Positions 44,676-52,774 of a DNA stretch of 64,000 nucleotides are shown here, piece by piece (position 1 is the first letter of the stretch; each line of letters opens with the position of its first letter). This DNA is from Nitrospira sp. Its GTDB lineage: Bacteria > Nitrospirota > Nitrospiria > Nitrospirales > Nitrospiraceae. Under the pieces are notes generated by a model that was given only the letters and a program-made list of their open reading frames with translations, did not search any database and had not been told where the DNA came from. The DNA lies in the NCBI GenBank assembly GCA_018242725.1, contig JAFEBI010000023.1:1-64000 (forward strand), in the 5' to 3' direction. Both the position numbers and the translations under genes were made by a program.

Positions 44676-46685
44676 ATGACCGATTATCATGTCCTCACAA
44701 ATCTGCTCTTCATCTACACTGTGTCGATTGCGGTGGTGTTTCTGTTTCATCAGTTCCGACTTCCCTCGATCGCCGGATTCTTAGTCGCCGGTGCGCTGAT
44801 CGGTCCCCACGGGCTCAATCTCATTTCCGATATCGCCACCGTACAGGTCTTGGCGGAAATCGGCATCGTGCTCCTCCTCTTCACCATCGGCATTGAATTC
44901 TCGTTGGTCCAACTCGCCTCCCTTCAACGCCTGCTGCTGATCGCAGCCCCGATCCAAGTAGGAGGGGTCATCGCCATTACATGGCTCGGCGGCACGCTCG
45001 CGGGATTACCAACCGCTCAAGCAATCTTTTGGGGGTTTCTGCTCTCACTCAGCAGCACTGCCATTGTGCTCAAAGCCTTGACGGCTAGTGAAGCCAGTGA
45101 TTCAGCGCACGGACGGGCGACGATCGGAATCTTGGTCTTCCAAGACATCGCGGTCGTCCCGATGATCCTACTCACACCCATTCTCGCCGGCCCTGGCGAC
45201 GGGGCACTTGTACCGATGCTGCTCTCTTTGGGCAAATCGTTGGTCGTAGTGGCCTGCATTCTAGTCGGCGCGTGGTATGCAGTCCCGATCTTGCTCGAAC
45301 ACATCGTCCGCAGTCGAAGCCGAGAATTGTTCTTGTTGACCATCATCGTGCTCTGCCTCGGTATCGCCTGGCTGACCGCTCTCGGTGGGCTCTCGCTGGC
45401 GCTCGGTGCCTTCATCGCCGGCCTCGTGATCTCCGAATCGGAGTACAGTCACCAAGCCATCGCCGAAGTGCTGCCCTTTCGTGACAGCTTCAATAGCCTC
45501 TTCTTCGTGTCCATCGGCATCCTGCTGGACTGGCATATCCTGCTGGAGTACCCCTTCGTCGTGACCGGTCTTTTGTTGATCGTCCTGTTGGTAAAATTCT
45601 GCGCCGGCGCGGGCGCCGTGCTGGCTGTCTCCATGCCACCCCGCTCCGCCGTGATGACTGGCATCGCGCTCGCGCAAGTGGGAGAGTTCAGTTTTATCCT
45701 AGCCCAAGTCGGCCAAGAGGATCAGCTCCTGTCCGGAACGCAATATCAGATATTTTTGGCCGTCTCCGTCTGTTCCATGATCATTACCCCGGTCCTCATC
45801 CAGCTGTCGCCGCACCTGGGCCGACGGGTCGAGGCCATCCAGCGACTCCACCGCTGGTTTCCCGGACAGACCACGGCGCATGTCCTCGAAGCGGAGGGGC
45901 GGCACCTTCGCATCAAGGACCATGTCATTATCGTGGGATATGGATTGAACGGCCGCAATCTCTCACGCGTCTTGGGCGAGACGGAGATTCCCTATATCGC
46001 ATTGGATTTGGACGGTGAAACCGTACGCCGGGAAGCCGCACATGGCTTACCGCTCTACTATGGAGATGCCACCAATCCGACGGTGTTGCGGCACGTCAAG
46101 ATCGAACAGGCTCGAGTTCTGGTCGTGGCGATCTCTGATCCATTTATGGCGCGCCGGACCGTGCAGGTCGCTCGAGGATTGAATCCGAAGATTCATATCG
46201 TCGTCAGGACTCGCTATCTGCGTGAATTGGAAGAACTCCATCAGCTCGGAGCCGATGATGTCGTGCCGGAAGAGTTTGAAACGTCGATCGAGATTTTCGC
46301 GCTCGTTCTCCGCACCTATCAGATGCCGCAAGACTTCGTCATGCGCAAGGCGGAACAGGTGCGTCGAGAAGGATATGCGCTTCTCCGTCGAAGCGAACTG
46401 CCCGAGCTGGCGCACCACTTGCGCGGCGGCACCCTCGCCGACGTGGAAGTAGAAACCTGCCGGATTGAGGAAACCGCACCGGCGGCAGGGAAAACGCTCG
46501 CTCAGTTGGCATTGCGCCTGCGAACCGGAGCCTCGCTCATTGCCCTGACCAGAGGCGGGGTGACGGAATCAAACCCGTCGGACAAAACGAAACTCTTGGC
46601 CGGCGATATCGTGGTCCTACTCGGATCACGCGATGAGATTCGTCGTGCGACGGAATTCATCCTCACGGATCAACCTGACCGATAG
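44676..46685 (+). CDS. Kef-type monovalent cation:proton antiporter with TrkA domains
   Basis: 669 aa from ATG 44676. About twelve membrane spans in the first 390 residues form a CPA2/Kef exchanger: FRLPSIAGFLVAGALIGPHGLNLI, EIGIVLLLFTIGIEFSL, LSLSSTAIVLKAL, GILVFQDIAVVPMILL, GLSLALGAFIAGLVISESEYSHQAIAEVLPFRDSFNSLFFVSIG. Then a TrkA-N Rossmann domain (VIIVGYGLNGRNLSRVLGETEIPYIALDLD) and a C-terminal TrkA-C domain. Inner membrane; exports K+ or Na+ in exchange for H+. NAD(H) binding by TrkA-N gates activity in relatives. Confidence 0.92.
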   Translation: MTDYHVLTNLLFIYTVSIAVVFLFHQFRLPSIAGFLVAGALIGPHGLNLISDIATVQVLAEIGIVLLLFTIGIEFSLVQLASLQRLLLIAAPIQVGGVIAITWLGGTLAGLPTAQAIFWGFLLSLSSTAIVLKALTASEASDSAHGRATIGILVFQDIAVVPMILLTPILAGPGDGALVPMLLSLGKSLVVVACILVGAWYAVPILLEHIVRSRSRELFLLTIIVLCLGIAWLTALGGLSLALGAFIAGLVISESEYSHQAIAEVLPFRDSFNSLFFVSIGILLDWHILLEYPFVVTGLLLIVLLVKFCAGAGAVLAVSMPPRSAVMTGIALAQVGEFSFILAQVGQEDQLLSGTQYQIFLAVSVCSMIITPVLIQLSPHLGRRVEAIQRLHRWFPGQTTAHVLEAEGRHLRIKDHVIIVGYGLNGRNLSRVLGETEIPYIALDLDGETVRREAAHGLPLYYGDATNPTVLRHVKIEQARVLVVAISDPFMARRTVQVARGLNPKIHIVVRTRYLRELEELHQLGADDVVPEEFETSIEIFALVLRTYQMPQDFVMRKAEQVRREGYALLRRSELPELAHHLRGGTLADVEVETCRIEETAPAAGKTLAQLALRLRTGASLIALTRGGVTESNPSDKTKLLAGDIVVLLGSRDEIRRATEFILTDQPDR

Positions 46686-46724
46686 CTTCAGAATCTCTTC
46701 ATCGTCTGGTCGTTTCTATGAGGT

Positions 46725-47807
46725 TCAGCTTCGCCAGTGAAGCGTGACTCGTTCTTTGAGCGGGTGGTCAAAGGGACGCCCGGTCTGAACCGATTCAAGA
46801 TAGGCTGCCTTGAGCTTGTAGTACCATCGAGCCGGCATATCGGCATCCCCCAGAAACATCGATGAGGGTTTGTGGCGGAGGCCCACCGCCAAATGTTTCA
46901 TGGCTCGTTCATCCTGACTCAGAAACATCTTGGTCAGCGTACGAAAAATCAGATTGCCGAAGGGCAGCCAATGCAGACCAAGCCAGTACGCAGAAAAGTC
47001 AATGCGACATTCCATATCGGATACTGGTGTGGCCATTAACCGATTGGCAACCCACGCCCTGCCACATTGCATCAACTCTACCCGCTGATTCGGGAGGATA
47101 AAGTCGATCGTGGTCGTCATCGGCCCTCCGTAAATTCGCTCGACCCAATGAAACGGCCCGCTGTTCTTCGCCGGCCGGTGCGCCGTCATCCGGAAACCAT
47201 AAGGGATCGGCTCAAAGATTTTCGTCTTCTCATGCATCCGCGCATCACTGCGCCACCAAGAATGGACGTAGGGCCCATGGACCGGATCGATAAGCCCGAT
47301 GACACCATCATCGGGCGTGCAGGTATAGGTCAGGGAAATGTGGAATGACTGCCGAGGCTCCGCCGGAAGAGGCATGCGCGGAGCAGGTGGCACCGAATCC
47401 CTGTTTCCTCGTTCATCGGCCAGATACAACCAAATCATCCCATCCGTCTCTTCAGCGGGATACGAAGTCACGCCGACCTTGTCGGTTTGGAACGTGCTTC
47501 CGTCAGGTAACGCAGGAATTCGACGACATCGCCCCTGCATGTCAAACTGCCAACCATGGTAGGGACATTCCACCCGTTCCCCGTCAAACCGTCCGCATGA
47601 CAACGGCATACCCCGGTGAGGGCAGAGATCACGCATGGCAGCCAGACGTCCATCTCGATCGCGGCATAGCACGATCGGCAGACCCAACATCTGTAGCCCT
47701 TTCATCATCCCTGGCCGCAGCGTTCGGCTCGGCACAGCCGGATACCAGAAGCCGAAGAGCGGTGCACTTCTGGATGATACGACTTCAGGGGATGGGGCTT
47801 GGATCAT
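46725..47807 (-). CDS. Rieske [2Fe-2S] aromatic-ring-hydroxylating-type oxygenase
   Basis: 360 aa. N-terminal Rieske domain with both cluster motifs: CPHRGMPLS (C-x-H) and CPYHGWQFD (C-x2-H), 17 residues apart. The C-terminal catalytic domain is of the Rieske non-heme iron oxygenase type, with DPVHGPYVHSWWR giving candidate iron ligands. Resembles single-component VanA/pheophorbide a oxygenase-like proteins. Substrate unknown, and no reductase gene is adjacent. Separate transcription unit. Confidence 0.88.
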   Translation of the reverse strand: MIQAPSPEVVSSRSAPLFGFWYPAVPSRTLRPGMMKGLQMLGLPIVLCRDRDGRLAAMRDLCPHRGMPLSCGRFDGERVECPYHGWQFDMQGRCRRIPALPDGSTFQTDKVGVTSYPAEETDGMIWLYLADERGNRDSVPPAPRMPLPAEPRQSFHISLTYTCTPDDGVIGLIDPVHGPYVHSWWRSDARMHEKTKIFEPIPYGFRMTAHRPAKNSGPFHWVERIYGGPMTTTIDFILPNQRVELMQCGRAWVANRLMATPVSDMECRIDFSAYWLGLHWLPFGNLIFRTLTKMFLSQDERAMKHLAVGLRHKPSSMFLGDADMPARWYYKLKAAYLESVQTGRPFDHPLKERVTLHWRS

Positions 47808-47916
47808 GGCTGAAATAGGAGGGTCACAAGAAGGTATTGTACAATCGAATTGAGACTATAACGGGAGGCAGAGACGAGGTCAAGCAACGAACACACCTGC
47901 CCGATACCCCGGTTCC

Positions 47917-47946
47917 TTGACACCCCAAAGGATCACATACTATTCT
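47917..47946 (+). promoter_or_regulatory. Promoter of the DsrE2-TusA operon
   Basis: Perfect -35 TTGACA at 47917-47922, 18-nt spacer, -10 TATTCT at 47941-47946, about 50 nt before the DsrE2 ATG. Confidence 0.65.
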
Positions 47947-47995
47947 GTTTAAATACTGATCGTACGGCATTTTTCCCATGGTGTGAGGTGACACG

Positions 47996-48526
47996 ATGAT
48001 TGCCACACAGATCGAGCCGACAGCGACGTTGGCACAGCTCCAAGAATCCAAGCCTGAAAGCGTCACGATCGTGTTGTTGAGCGGTGATCTCGATCGGGCA
48101 ATGGCCGCCTTCATCATCGCGACGGGCGCAGCCGCGATGGGGATGAAGGTGACGATATTCTTTACCTTTTGGGGATTGAATGCGATCCGAAGAAGGGGCG
48201 CCACCAGTTCAGCAAAAGACTGGCTTCGCCGGATGTTTGGGCTGCTCAACAAAGGCGGCGCCGACAGCCTTCCGCTATCCCGTTTTCACATGGGCGGGTT
48301 GGGCACGAAGATGATGCAGAAGGTGATGAAACAAAATCGCATGCCCGATGTGCCTGAATTGATGCAGACCGCCCTGGATCTGGGCGTCCATTTTATCGCG
48401 TGCACGACGACTATGGGGCTCATGGGCATTACCAAGGACACCCTGATCGATGGAATCGATCAGTTTGCAGGGGTCACGACGTATCTGGCGGAAGCGAAGC
48501 GGGGTAGCGTCAATCTATTCATCTAA
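47996..48526 (+). CDS. DsrE/DsrF/DrsH-like protein (DsrE2 type)
   Basis: 176 aa with a GAGGTGA ribosome-binding site. The fold is recognisable from TIVLLSGDLDRAMAAFIIATGAAAMGMKVTIFFTFWGL and the conserved Cys in HFIACTTTMGLMGI, followed by FAGVTTYLAEAKRGSVNLFI. DsrE2-type proteins are membrane-associated sulfur-relay partners that accept persulfide sulfur from TusA in sulfur-oxidising organisms. The TusA gene follows by 36 bp, which supports that pairing. Confidence 0.88.
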   Translation: MIATQIEPTATLAQLQESKPESVTIVLLSGDLDRAMAAFIIATGAAAMGMKVTIFFTFWGLNAIRRRGATSSAKDWLRRMFGLLNKGGADSLPLSRFHMGGLGTKMMQKVMKQNRMPDVPELMQTALDLGVHFIACTTTMGLMGITKDTLIDGIDQFAGVTTYLAEAKRGSVNLFI

Positions 48527-48562
48527 TCTGACAGCTCTCAATTGAGCGTGAGGGATATCTTC

Positions 48563-48808
48563 ATGATGCAGGCCGATGTCAAACTCGATACCTTAGGGTA
48601 CTTTTGTCCTATGCCGATCATTCTGACGTCGAAGAAGATCAAAGAGCTGGCCCTGGGCCAGGTGCTGGAGGTCGTCTCCGATGATGAAGGCATCAAGAAG
48701 GACATGCCGGCTTGGTGTGAAACCACCGGCCATCAAATGGTGGGACTGGAAGAAGAACAGGCGAAGTCGGGGCGGATTTACAAAGCGTTCGTCAAAAAAA
48801 CGAAATAA
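48563..48808 (+). CDS. TusA-family sulfur carrier
   Basis: 81 aa from ATG 48563, with GAGGG about 8 nt upstream (a TTG at 48542 is less likely). TusA hallmark: LDTLGYFCPMPIILTSKKIKELALGQVLEVVSDDEG, with the persulfide-carrying Cys in the CPMP motif, and C-terminal MPAWCETTGHQMVGLEEE. Moves sulfane sulfur between partners such as DsrE2 and rhodanese. Last gene before a strong terminator. Confidence 0.93.
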   Translation: MMQADVKLDTLGYFCPMPIILTSKKIKELALGQVLEVVSDDEGIKKDMPAWCETTGHQMVGLEEEQAKSGRIYKAFVKKTK

Positions 48809-48840
48809 TCAGAACTTTTTTCGAGACCAATCAGACCGGA

Positions 48841-48875
48841 AGCCGGAAGGACCAGACGACGTCCTCCGGCTTTTT
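48841..48875 (+). terminator. Rho-independent terminator after the TusA gene
   Basis: Stem AGCCGGA (48841-48847), a one-base bulge and GGAC (48849-48852), pairing with GTCC (48861-48864) and TCCGGCT (48865-48871). It has an 8-nt loop and a T5 run (48871-48875). Confidence 0.85.
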
Positions 48876-48897
48876 CGTTTGACGTCGGACAAATGTC

Positions 48898-50364
48898 ATG
48901 GACCGAATCGTCGAATGTGTGCCTAACTTCAGTGAAGGTCGAAATCACGCCACGGTTCAAGCCATACTCGACGCAGTAACCTCGACACCCGACGTCGTCT
49001 ATTTGGACCACTCGATGGATCCAGACCACCATCGAGCCGTTCTGACCTTCTGCGGAACCCCGGAAGCAGTCGTCGTAGCGGCTTTCCGCGCCATCCGTAC
49101 CGCAACCAACCTCATTGACCTACGCAGCCATACCGGCGTGCATCCGCGCGTGGGAGCAACGGACGTCGTCCCATTTATTCCGATCAAGGGTACGACGATG
49201 GACGATTGTATCCAGCTTGCAAAGCGGCTCGGAGAAGAAGTCGGACGTGAACTGAGGATTCCGGTTTTCTTGTATGAACAGGCCGCAAGTCGAACCGACC
49301 GCATCCACTTGGAAGCTGTGAGGCGTGGCGGCCTTGAAGGGTTGGCATTCCGAATGTCGTCAGATCCTCATTGGGCACCTGATTTCGGCCCGTCTCGACT
49401 CCATCGGAGTGCCGGAGCCATCGTGATCGGTGCCCGGCCACCACTCATCGCATACAACGTCAACCTCCGCTCTCAAAGCATGGAGATCGCCCGTTCCATC
49501 GCCAAGACCGTCCGGCAATCTAATGGCGGCTTGCTCCATGTGAAGGCGATCGGTGTTGAACTGGCCAGCCGTGGCATGGTCCAGGTTTCCATGAACCTGA
49601 CTGATTATCAGGTGACGCCAGTCCAGTCCGCGTTTCAGGCTGTCAAAACTGAAGCAGAAAAACACGGGATTTCAGTAGCTGGAAGTGAGTTCATCGGATT
49701 ACTCCCGCAGGCGGCGTTAGACAACGCTGCGGTGACGTCGCTTCAGCTGGAACGATTCGATCTATCTCATATCCTGGAAAGAAGAATTGCTGAAACTGTG
49801 GAGGCAAAGAACACATCCGATCAGACTCTATTGGATTTTCTGAGCGCCGTCTCTGACACCAAACCCATTCCTGCAGGTGGAAGCGTCGCCGCTCTTGTGG
49901 GCGCCTTAGCTGCTGCGTTGGGAGTCATGGGTGCACGCCTGGCCAAACAATCCGACGGAGAAACCACCCTTCTGCGATTGAGTCGGCGACTATACGAACT
50001 TGTTCAAGAAGATGCTTGCGCCTATGAGGCTCTGATGGAGGCTTACAAGATTCCCAAGGAACACTCAGATCGTCCCGGTACAGTTTCGAACGCGCTCCTC
50101 AAGGCTACGGAAATCCCCCTGGAAGTTGCGGAAAGAGCCTGCGAGGTCGCACGGATTCTTCATGGCTTACGACAGGTGGTCAAGCCAACAGTCTATTCAG
50201 ACCTTACTGTGGGTATGATCCTGGCCATTGCGACTGCTGAAGCAGGTCTTTTCACGGCCAGGACAAATGTGAAACATTCAACAAATCAGTTGGTTATGGA
50301 ATCAGCACAAGCAAAAATCATAAAGACACGCGAAAGTCTTGAGGAGCTGAGGAGGTTGTGTTAG
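48898..50364 (+). CDS. ftcD: Glutamate formimidoyltransferase / formimidoyltetrahydrofolate cyclodeaminase fusion
   Basis: 488 aa bifunctional protein. N-terminal formiminotransferase (about 1-300): IVECVPNFSEGRNHATVQAILDAV, catalytic His region DLRSHTGVHPRVGATDVVPFIP, and GARPPLIAYNVNL. C-terminal cyclodeaminase (about 310-488): LLDFLSAVSDTKPIPAGGSVAALVGALAAALGVMGARL. It moves the formimino group from formiminoglutamate to tetrahydrofolate and deaminates it to methenyl-THF. No histidine-utilisation genes are nearby, so the physiological donor in this organism is open. Confidence 0.93.
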   Translation: MDRIVECVPNFSEGRNHATVQAILDAVTSTPDVVYLDHSMDPDHHRAVLTFCGTPEAVVVAAFRAIRTATNLIDLRSHTGVHPRVGATDVVPFIPIKGTTMDDCIQLAKRLGEEVGRELRIPVFLYEQAASRTDRIHLEAVRRGGLEGLAFRMSSDPHWAPDFGPSRLHRSAGAIVIGARPPLIAYNVNLRSQSMEIARSIAKTVRQSNGGLLHVKAIGVELASRGMVQVSMNLTDYQVTPVQSAFQAVKTEAEKHGISVAGSEFIGLLPQAALDNAAVTSLQLERFDLSHILERRIAETVEAKNTSDQTLLDFLSAVSDTKPIPAGGSVAALVGALAAALGVMGARLAKQSDGETTLLRLSRRLYELVQEDACAYEALMEAYKIPKEHSDRPGTVSNALLKATEIPLEVAERACEVARILHGLRQVVKPTVYSDLTVGMILAIATAEAGLFTARTNVKHSTNQLVMESAQAKIIKTRESLEELRRLC

Positions 50365-50378
50365 ACTCCGCGGCTGCA

Positions 50379-50397
50379 TTGTGACGAACCATCACAA
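50379..50397. promoter_or_regulatory. Inverted repeat upstream of rpsU
   Basis: Perfect 6-bp arms TTGTGA and TCACAA around a 7-nt centre, 40 nt before the rpsU ATG. It recalls a CRP/FNR-type half-site pair (TGTGA...TCACA), but the spacer is 7 rather than 6, so the regulator is unclear. It could also act as an RNA hairpin. Confidence 0.4.
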
Positions 50398-50436
50398 ACA
50401 GGCTGGATTGGCCTGAGAAAGTCGGTAGTTAGCCGG

Positions 50437-50631
50437 ATGGAAATCAAGGTCTTCAACAACAACGTTGAAAAAGCACTGAAAGTTGCAAAGAAGAAGCTCG
50501 CAGGCGAAGGGCTGTTTCGTGAACTCAAACGTCGCCGTTTTTATGAGAAGCCAAGCGTGAGGAAGAAGGCCAAGCAACGCGAAGCTCAACGACGCCGGCA
50601 GAAGTGGTTGTCAAAGAGAAAACCTGAGTAG
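50437..50631 (+). CDS. rpsU: 30S ribosomal protein S21
   Basis: 64 aa. S21 signature: MEIKVFNNNVEKALKVAKKKLAGEGLFRELKRRRFYEKPSVRKKAKQREAQRRRQKW, strongly basic, normal length. S21 sits near the anti-Shine-Dalgarno region and helps initiation. Followed 63 bp later by nth. Confidence 0.95.
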   Translation: MEIKVFNNNVEKALKVAKKKLAGEGLFRELKRRRFYEKPSVRKKAKQREAQRRRQKWLSKRKPE

Positions 50632-50694
50632 AGACGCCCTCAGGGTTCTATCGGCCCCTCCAATAGCCTCCCCCTCGTTCGCACCCACGTCTCT

Positions 50695-51354
50695 ATGCGT
50701 CAGGAGCAGATCCATGCCGCCGTTCGAATCGTCAAGCGGGAGATTCGTCGGTGGCAAGAACCGGTTGTCGGAGTCGTTGCCAAAGAATTCAACCGAGACC
50801 CCTTTCTGATCCTCATTTCTACCGTCCTCAGTTTACGAACCAAGGATAAGACAACCAGGGAAGCGGGTGATCGGCTCTTCGCCTTCGCTCGAACTCCAGC
50901 CACGATGCTGCAACTACCGCTGAAGAAAATCGAACAGGCGATCTATCCGGTTGGGTTTTATCGGACCAAAGCGAAATCAATCCACGAGATCTGCCACCGG
51001 TTGATCGACGACTATGGTGGAGCCGTTCCGGACTCCATCGATGAACTGGTCGGCTTACCAGGGGTCGGGCGGAAAACCGCAAATCTCGTCGTGACGATTG
51101 GATTTAGAAAGCCTGGAATCTGTGTCGATATTCACGTGCACCGCATCAGCAATCGCTGGGGCTACATCAAGACCAAGACGCCGGAAGAATCGGAAACCGC
51201 CCTCCGCCGTAAACTGCCGAAACCATACTGGATCATCTACAACGATCTTCTCGTCCCCTATGGCCAAAACCTCTGCCTTCCTGTTTCGCCCCTGTGCAGT
51301 ACGTGCAAGTTGACGGACCTATGCGACCGAGTGGGAGTCACAAAATCTCGGTAG
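50695..51354 (+). CDS. nth: Endonuclease III (DNA glycosylase/AP lyase)
   Basis: 219 aa. Helix-hairpin-helix LVGLPGVGRKTANLVVTIGF with the catalytic Lys, the general-base Asp in CVDIHVHRISNRWG, and a C-terminal [4Fe-4S] ligand pattern CLPVSPLCSTCKLTDLC. It removes oxidised pyrimidines and nicks abasic sites in base excision repair. Normal length, cytoplasmic. Confidence 0.95.
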   Translation: MRQEQIHAAVRIVKREIRRWQEPVVGVVAKEFNRDPFLILISTVLSLRTKDKTTREAGDRLFAFARTPATMLQLPLKKIEQAIYPVGFYRTKAKSIHEICHRLIDDYGGAVPDSIDELVGLPGVGRKTANLVVTIGFRKPGICVDIHVHRISNRWGYIKTKTPEESETALRRKLPKPYWIIYNDLLVPYGQNLCLPVSPLCSTCKLTDLCDRVGVTKSR

Positions 51355-51380
51355 GAATGAATTGTGACAGGTAAGGAAGG

Positions 51381-51800
51381 CTAAATAAAGAGCTTCGTTT
51401 CCGCCTCAGCCGTCAGTGACAAGATCGCGGGCAGCCCCAGGACTTCATCGACGTTCCGTTCGACCGCGCTGGCATCCACGCCCATATATTCCAAGCCGGC
51501 GCTGCAGGCGATTAGCCGAAGCGTTCCAACCTGCTTGGCATCTTGGAACATTTCTGAAATCCTTGGTACGTTCCTCTCCTTGAGGAGTCGAGCTACTTCT
51601 TCAGCCGATCCCGCATACTCCGGCGGAAAGTCGATTTGATCGATCTTGCCCTCGGCCAGCTTCTTGATCGTCCAAAACAACAACACCACGATCACGTCTT
51701 TGCCCATCGCGGCGGCCGTCATGCCGAGCGTCGCGACCTGATGCAACTTATCGTAGGTGGCATTGTGAGCAAAAATGACAAACTTCGGTTTAGTCGACAT
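51381..51800 (-). CDS. DsrE-family protein
   Basis: 139 aa. Same fold as the DsrE2 protein at 47996: FVIFAHNATYDKLHQVATLGMTAAAMGKDVIVVLLFWTIKKLAEG, a conserved Cys in LRLIACSAGLEYMGV, and the shared C-terminal ending AEAETKLFI. A probable sulfur-relay or peroxiredoxin-like protein. It follows the small secreted-protein gene by 3 bp, so the two form an operon. Confidence 0.82.
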   Translation of the reverse strand: MSTKPKFVIFAHNATYDKLHQVATLGMTAAAMGKDVIVVLLFWTIKKLAEGKIDQIDFPPEYAGSAEEVARLLKERNVPRISEMFQDAKQVGTLRLIACSAGLEYMGVDASAVERNVDEVLGLPAILSLTAEAETKLFI

Positions 51801-51803
51801 GGT

Positions 51804-52139
51804 TTACTTCTTCCGTACCCTGCCCTTCACACTGTTGACATAGTCTGTAATTGCGGCATCGACTTCATCAACCGTCATCGGTTGATCATGTATTTGACTT
51901 TCATCGATGAGATACCGGCCCTGATCTTTTTCCTGTTTCACAATGACGGCGTTCTCAGAGGTCACCTCAATCAGCATAAACCATTCCTTCGCCCCTTGTG
52001 AGAGCACCACCTGCTTGCCGGCTCCCTTTCCGGTGATCTCAATCTGAAGCCCATCGTCTGTTTCCGTCGAAGACCATGCCTCACCGGCAAGCGACATAGC
52101 CCCCACGACGACCGCCATGACGACGAGAAGCTTGGTCAC
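51804..52139 (-). CDS. Small exported protein of unknown function
   Basis: About 111 aa from a GTG at 52139, with AGGTGA 8 nt upstream; another GTG at 52151 is possible. Signal peptide TKLLVVMAVVVGAMSLAGEAWS, then a small beta-rich domain (LQIEITGKGAGKQVVLSQGAKEWFMLIEVTSENAVIV) and a basic C terminus. No known family. Operon with the DsrE-family gene, so a link to periplasmic sulfur or redox chemistry is possible but unproven. Confidence 0.55.
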   Translation of the reverse strand: MTKLLVVMAVVVGAMSLAGEAWSSTETDDGLQIEITGKGAGKQVVLSQGAKEWFMLIEVTSENAVIVKQEKDQGRYLIDESQIHDQPMTVDEVDAAITDYVNSVKGRVRKK

Positions 52140-52242
52140 TCTTGGACTCACCTGACATCACACCACTACGGAGCTTCCATACGAAACGATTATAGCGAGC
52201 ATGGGCGACTGCGTAAACCAGGGGATACCAATCTCGTTTGCC

Positions 52243-52271
52243 TTGAGAGGCGTCGGAGCCCGTGTTAGGAT
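52243..52271 (+). promoter_or_regulatory. Promoter giving a near-leaderless transcript
   Basis: TTGAGA (52243-52248), 17-nt spacer, TAGGAT (52266-52271). The expected start near 52278 is almost at the ATG at 52280, so the mRNA would have little or no leader. Confidence 0.45.
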
Positions 52272-52279
52272 GCCGCCCG

Positions 52280-52711
52280 ATGGACAGACTCATTGCAACG
52301 GTTGAGCAGTACATCTCTACCGAAACACTCGTCACCCTGACGGCCCTTTCGATCGTCTTTTTTGTCGGATCGTTAATCGCCATCCCGTTCATCCTGGTGC
52401 GATTGCCGACAGACTTTTTTGATACGCGTGTGCCGAGACAGTGGATGGAGAATCATCACCCGGTACTTCGGCTTCTCGGTCATCTCGCGAAGAATGTGGT
52501 CGGCGCGATCTTTCTGTTCGCCGGCTTCTTGATGCTCTTCCTCCCAGGTCAGGGCATTCTGACGATGTTAATCGGGATCACGATGCTGGACTTTCCCGGC
52601 AAGCGCAAACTCGAAGCCAAGATGATCGGCCAACCGGCCGTTCTGAGCACTATCAACAACATGCGCCAGAAGTTTGGGAAGCCTCCGCTCACGATCGCGC
52701 CAGATTCATGA
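52280..52711 (+). CDS. PGPGW-family membrane protein
   Basis: 143 aa. Two membrane segments (VTLTALSIVFFVGSLIAIPFILVRLP and LAKNVVGAIFLFAGFLMLFLPGQGILTMLIGITMLDFPGKRKLE). The FLPGQGILT motif is the PGPGW-type glycine/proline turn of this family of predicted transmembrane proteins. Function unknown. Start at ATG 52280, not the upstream TTG, because of the promoter position. Confidence 0.75.
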   Translation: MDRLIATVEQYISTETLVTLTALSIVFFVGSLIAIPFILVRLPTDFFDTRVPRQWMENHHPVLRLLGHLAKNVVGAIFLFAGFLMLFLPGQGILTMLIGITMLDFPGKRKLEAKMIGQPAVLSTINNMRQKFGKPPLTIAPDS

Positions 52712-52774
52712 ATCAGCGCTGAGACTTCCCCGGAAGCACCGTCACTCAGTCCTCAGCACGTCATACGAACGCCC

